A stretch of DNA of 64,000 bases from Orthonyx spaldingii (lineage: Eukaryota; Chordata; Aves; Passeriformes; Orthonychidae): positions 558,001 to 622,000 of the forward strand of contig VZTJ01004182.1 in NCBI GenBank assembly GCA_013397795.1, given 5' to 3'. This document shows, in pieces, positions 62,101 through 64,000 of this stretch. Made by a program: the position numbers and the translations under genes. Each line of letters starts with the position of its first letter. Positions within the stretch are counted from its first letter, which is position 1. The notes beneath the pieces were generated by a model, which had not been told where the DNA came from, made no database searches, and saw nothing but the letters and a program-made list of their open reading frames with translations.

Positions 62101-63971
62101 CAAGTTCTTTCCAGGCTGATTTTTGTCTTTAGAAAGGGTATGAATGAGTCTAAAGAGTTTATAAACCTGGGCTCAAATAATTTCCAGCAGTCCTCTTATA
62201 TACTCATGCCGACTAGTACCAGGGGTACAAGCAGGAAAACAGGTAGTGATAAAAAAGCAGGATAATTTCCATGGAAGTAAACTGTCAAATTTCAGAACTA
62301 GCAGCCTCTTCACTCACTCAGCCCAGCAGGTCCTGCTGAAGCTCATCCAGGTAATTTGCTTCAAAATAGTGGCAAACATGTACCAGCTGAAAACCAGAAT
62401 CTTTACACATAGAACTGTCATGACATCAGAAACCTACCTATAATCAACTTCCCTCACTAATATCTTTCCAGAAGATAGCACTGGGCATATCAGGAAAAGC
62501 AGTATGAACAACTTGTACTGTACTTGTTCATTTATTAGGCTATGAAGGACTATCATATCTACACTCCACTCAGTTTAATGAACTAAGTACATCTCGTGAT
62601 GCAGTTGTCCAGTTTTTCCATCATGTCTAAATTGCAACAGTTCAGTGAATGTTCTCTTGCAGTCATCAGGATATAGCAAGCTTTTACATACAGATGAAGT
62701 CTCCCCCTACTTAACAAAACTGAAGGAATAGTTGAGTCTACCCAGATTTTCAGAGAACTTTTCATTTCTCTTTGCCTTTTGGCTGAATGTACATATTTCA
62801 AAAAGATGTGTTGTTAGATAAGTGGATGAAAAGAGTCAAAGTTCATTATATTCTTCTCTTTACCTCTATGCACACTGAGGCTGAGTCAGAGGAAATGCCC
62901 CCTTCTTTATCACCACTGATGCTAGCTCAACACCCAGAGGAAAGCAGAGGAAAGAGTCTCCCCTTCCCCGTGTGCTGCACTAGTCAGACCTGGAGGTTGG
63001 GAATCCCTCCCAGGATTCCAGTTGTGGGTGTTCAACTGACTGAACTCAGTGGGAGCTTCCCAGTGAACTCAACTATACTAGGATGATCAGTTGAAGTGAG
63101 TCTCTATGTCAAGTATGTTTTCCAGTTGCTGCCTGGAAGTTCTGTATGCATCAAGGATATTCTATTTGCCAACCCATCCAGGAGCAGAAAATTTGAAAAC
63201 CTGACTGATTCAGAGAGACATATCTTCTCTGCATACTAAATCAGGGCCCATGTTGTGAAAACCTGTAAGGACTTCATATGAACTTCTCAACAGTTATGTA
63301 TGGAGACTCTACAATGTCAAGGCCATATTTGGACTTCTTCCCTTTCTCCTTACTTTCTTGTTCATCAGTGCAAGAACCTTGATTTTTGGAGCTAATAGTT
63401 TGAAAAATAAATTTCCTGCTATCTTACTTTAATAGACCCCATCCTTTCTTCATTCCTTGCATTCTCATTCCCCTTTTCTCTGATATTCTCTATTTTGTCA
63501 TGTTTGCTCTTTTATTTCACTTGTTGCAATTCACAGAAGTACAACAGTTTTTTAATACAAAGCTTGTATTTTCCTTTCTCTGACATTTATCAGGGAGGGT
63601 CTGTCTTCTGCACTGTGCTCTATTTATTCCCTTTGCAGTAAATACGTGGTTGCAGACTTAATCTTCACAAGACATGTTTTTCCTTCCTTTCTTCCTTCCT
63701 TCCAGGGCTCTATGGCATTTTGTTTGAGAAACACAAGGAGGCTGCCTTTGCAAATTACCGTCTCTGGGAATCACTTGGGTTCGTCATCGCCTTTGGTTAC
63801 AGCACCAAATTGCAAGTCTACATCAAACTGTACATTTTACTGTCTGTGCTTACATTGTCCATGGTGACATACGGAGTGGTGGAATACCTCGAGGCTAAGA
63901 GCTCCCCTGGGACACCTACTGCTACAAGGAAGGAAAATGGAGGACCCTGCTCCCAGGAAACACACATGTAA
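47050..63971 (+). CDS. UNC93A: UNC93A, unc-93 homolog A, 8 coding exons (whole gene span)
   Basis: The eight exons (47050-47136, 50341-50522, 51306-51535, 54554-54679, 57041-57258, 58403-58538, 59887-60018, 63706-63971) join into one 458-codon frame with a final TAA. The product matches what I know of vertebrate UNC93A along its whole length: N-terminal SFGFLLLFTAYGGLQSLQ, the SSMFLPP and APLWSA segments, NQYFG, GIQYVGYVMICF and KEAAFANYRLW. The family has an MFS-like fold with about 11-12 membrane helices and sits in the plasma membrane. Its biochemical role is poorly defined; fly and mammal work suggests links to potassium, solute or nutrient handling. The start is fixed by homology and a strong Kozak context (A at -3, G at +4). 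Hydrophobic segments lie near residues 6-27, 40-63, 68-112, 139-163, 199-223, 256-278, 283-305, 320-340, 348-368 and 381-430. A charged presumably cytosolic loop spans about 224-255. The gene looks intact. The 3' UTR continues beyond the window. Confidence 0.95.
48250..48390 (+). mobile_element. tRNA-Ile-derived SINE with CR1-like tail (TguSINE1 type)
   Basis: The head resembles tRNA-Ile(AAT): gtcagagcatggtgctaata covers the D-loop to anticodon region, and ggttgtggattcaatgccc the T-arm region (B box), followed by atacaggcca. The tail (gaattggacttgatgatcct through tctgtgaa) looks like a CR1 3' end. A tRNA-Ile head plus CR1 tail is the make-up of the songbird SINE TguSINE1. The copy is mutated in the conserved TTCGA of the T-loop (ttcaa) and in the D-arm, so it is not a working tRNA gene. 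It sits in intron 1 of UNC93A in sense orientation. Confidence 0.7.
48896..49730 (-). mobile_element. CR1 LINE fragment, reverse transcriptase C-terminus and 3' end
   Basis: On the minus strand an open frame (49308-49727) reads through typical CR1 ORF2 C-terminal blocks: DLDKLEKLLKNLMRFQKSKF, KVLHLGQGNP, EFIESSPAGGDLGI and AMKMIRGMDHLS. A second minus-strand frame (49340-49531) overlaps it with ILGCIKISVTRRSREVIVPL and YSALLSPHLEHCIQFWG, so at least one frameshift separates the pieces. The left end, with its gaatggtttgggttggaaag motif, is the CR1 3' tail in reverse. It is a 5'-truncated dead copy, antisense to UNC93A in intron 1. Confidence 0.9.
50341..50522 (+). CDS. UNC93A: UNC93A coding exon 2
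   Basis: The acceptor is gcccatgcag|AGC. The exon encodes residues 30-89 plus two bases of W90, starting SSLNSEEGLGVASLSVLYAA and containing SSMFLPPILIKKLGCKW and GNFYAS. It covers helices 2 and 3 and the short basic loop between them. I placed the donor at TG|gtacaa because only this lets exon 3 restore ...ASW-YTLIP, as in other vertebrates. The donor is weak at +4 and +5. A better-matching in-frame donor lies at 50570/50571 (see findings). Confidence 0.93.
51306..51535 (+). CDS. UNC93A: UNC93A coding exon 3
   Basis: The acceptor is ctttggcag|GTACACC. The exon supplies the last base of W90, then residues 91-166, then one base of V167. It encodes YTLIPTSVILGLGGAPLWSA, then a hydrophilic stretch with EKAGKNAKDI, then NQYFGVFFLVFQSSGIWGNL. 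This covers helix 4 and helix 5 of the first half of the transporter fold. The glycine-rich GLGGAPLWSAKCTYLT block is strongly conserved in the family. The donor is CAAAG|gtaaaa. Confidence 0.95.
51536..54553 (+). other. UNC93A: UNC93A introns 2-3 (non-coding content)
   Basis: Intron 2 (50523-51305, 783 bp) and intron 3 (51536-54553, 3.0 kb) show no repeat I can name and no further exon. Intron 2 begins with the 48-nt potential exon extension described in the findings. Intron 3 ends with a normal pyrimidine-rich tract and ttaattag. Confidence 0.8.
54554..54679 (+). CDS. UNC93A: UNC93A coding exon 4 (extracytosolic loop)
   Basis: The acceptor is cttaattag|TGGAG and the donor is ACTG|gtaagt. 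The exon encodes V167 to T208 plus one base of residue 209. It carries an acidic start (EISEEDLE), cysteines 176, 177 and 182 (ECCGAYNC) and an N-glycosylation sequon N188-T-T. It then enters the next helix with SLIYTLLGVYT. In the family this is the variable loop between helices 5 and 6, presumably extracellular or luminal. The sequence differs a lot from mammals here, but the cysteine pattern and exon length fit. Confidence 0.92.
54680..57040 (+). other. UNC93A: UNC93A intron 4
   Basis: This is a 2.36-kb intron. Most of it is AT-rich, with an A-rich tract near 56009-56036. A short GC-rich stretch with several CpG dinucleotides lies at about 56690-56790 and stands out from its surroundings. 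No additional exon is evident. Confidence 0.8.
57041..57258 (+). CDS. UNC93A: UNC93A coding exon 5
   Basis: The exon follows a long T-run and ttttttgcag. It completes A209 and encodes residues 210-281: a hydrophobic SGVLAVLLVIIFLDQI helix, a charged loop (KSDQAETEKEKLEAPSIWST), FLATFRHLKDKRQCLLIPL and MYSGLEQGFLSGDYTK. The charged stretch is the likely central cytosolic loop between the two halves of the MFS fold. The donor AAG|gtgtgg is non-consensus at +3 to +6. It is the one that joins correctly to YVTC in exon 6. Confidence 0.92.
57259..58402 (+). other. UNC93A: UNC93A intron 5
   Basis: The intron is 1.14 kb and its first 138 bases stay open in the exon 5 frame. It contains the small direct repeat of aaagccaaag near 57842-57863 and no feature I can name otherwise. 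Open frames on the minus strand here have no recognisable protein content. Confidence 0.8.
58403..58538 (+). CDS. UNC93A: UNC93A coding exon 6
   Basis: The acceptor is ctcttccag|GTATATG in phase 0. The exon encodes residues 282-326 plus one base of A327: VYVTCALGIQYVGYVMICFA, then VNSLCSLLFGKISQFTGRK and LLFALG. It covers the helices of the second half, with the FGKISQFTGRK loop resembling the short basic cytosolic loop of MFS proteins. The donor is TTAG|gtatgt. Confidence 0.94.
58539..59886 (+). other. UNC93A: UNC93A intron 6
   Basis: This is a 1.35-kb intron. It contains a near repeat of ttacaaaccacttt (about 59390-59424) and ends with a (CTTT)n microsatellite at 59851-59876 just before the exon 7 acceptor. 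Confidence 0.8.
59851..59876 (+). repeat. (CTTT)n microsatellite in the exon 7 polypyrimidine tract
   Basis: About six units of ctttctttc type end 10 bp before the UNC93A exon 7 acceptor, and so form most of its pyrimidine tract. Confidence 0.85.
59887..60018 (+). CDS. UNC93A: UNC93A coding exon 7
   Basis: The acceptor aaatcaacag follows a CTTT microsatellite. The exon completes A327 and encodes residues 328-370 plus one base of G371: TITNTACMIALLLWKPHPKQ, LAVFFVFPALWGLADAVW and QTQTN. The FF-FP-LWG-ADAVWQTQ segment is one of the best-conserved UNC93 signatures. The donor is AATG|gtaagt. Confidence 0.95.
60724..61060 (-). mobile_element. CR1 LINE fragment, 3' end
   Basis: The left edge has the reversed CR1 3' tail (aatcacagaagggttagggt, then tggaagggacct). 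A minus-strand frame (60787-61044) keeps the CR1 C-terminal pattern RFPLNIRKSFLIMRVTEHWH and RLPREGVGSPLE. It is a 5'-truncated copy in UNC93A intron 7, antisense to the gene. Confidence 0.88.
63679..63704 (+). repeat. (TTCC)n pyrimidine repeat at the exon 8 acceptor
   Basis: Imperfect tttccttcctttcttccttcc units run directly into the acceptor AG of UNC93A exon 8. Confidence 0.8.
63706..63971 (+). CDS. UNC93A: UNC93A coding exon 8 with stop codon
   Basis: The acceptor is a TTCC repeat ending ccttccag. The exon completes G371 and encodes residues 372-458: LYGILFEKHKEAAFANYRLW, ESLGFVIAFGYSTKLQVYIK, LYILLSVLTLSMVTYGVVEY and a hydrophilic tail ending ETHM before TAA. It covers the last helices and a cytosolic C-terminus of about 27 residues rich in S, T, P and charged residues, which is variable in the family. 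The 3' UTR starts at 63972 and no poly(A) signal is reached before the window ends. Confidence 0.95.
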
Positions 63972-64000
63972 TCCAACAGGGTCAGAGTGATGGAGGCAAA
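63972..64000 (+). other. UNC93A: UNC93A 3' UTR, partial
   Basis: These 29 bases follow the TAA stop. The window ends before any polyadenylation signal. Confidence 0.85.

Larger units (their letters stand above)
60019..63705 (+). other. UNC93A: UNC93A intron 7
   Basis: This 3.7-kb intron is the longest of the gene. It contains a CR1 fragment in antisense orientation (60724-61060) and ends with a TTCC/TTTC pyrimidine repeat at about 63679-63704 before exon 8. I see nothing else of note. Confidence 0.8.

Overview
This is vertebrate, almost certainly avian, genomic DNA: intron-containing, AT-rich and mostly non-coding. CR1 retrotransposon fragments point to a bird. A SINE with a tRNA-Ile-like head and a CR1-like tail, together with LTR pieces of a family I know from songbirds, point to a passerine. 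The one protein-coding gene I can support is UNC93A, on the + strand. Its eight coding exons run from 47050 to 63971. Joined in the phases dictated by the splice sites they give 1377 nt, or 458 codons plus stop, close to the roughly 457 residues of mammalian UNC93A. Every intron is GT-AG and all junctions keep frame. The 3' UTR runs off the right edge of the window.

Layout: 1-46.9 kb holds no gene I can support. It is a long gene-poor flank with old CR1 fragments (about 11.6, 37.2 and 39.1 kb), three LTR candidates (10.86-11.1, 27.57-28.12 and 43.14-43.44 kb), two further LTR fragments (30.95 and 31.23 kb), short tandem repeats, A-rich tracts, two assembly gaps (11102-11151 and 37951-37977), and one orphan exon-like segment with good splice signals at 9873-10036. 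About 140-180 bp upstream of the UNC93A start codon lie HNF4-like and HNF1-like motifs, compatible with the liver, kidney and gut expression known for this gene. Introns of UNC93A contain the SINE and a longer CR1 copy (intron 1), a local GC/CpG peak (intron 4) and another CR1 copy (intron 7).

UNC93A is a multi-pass membrane protein of the UNC-93 branch of the major facilitator fold. The most interesting points are in its splicing. Exon 2 has a weak donor, and 48 nt further on there is a better-matching donor whose use would insert 16 codons in frame with no stop. The exon 5 donor is also weak, and read-through would add a hydrophobic tail before a stop. Exons 7 and 8 both have acceptors preceded by pyrimidine tetranucleotide microsatellites. 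I found no operon, CRISPR array, intact RNA gene or obviously new multi-gene system.
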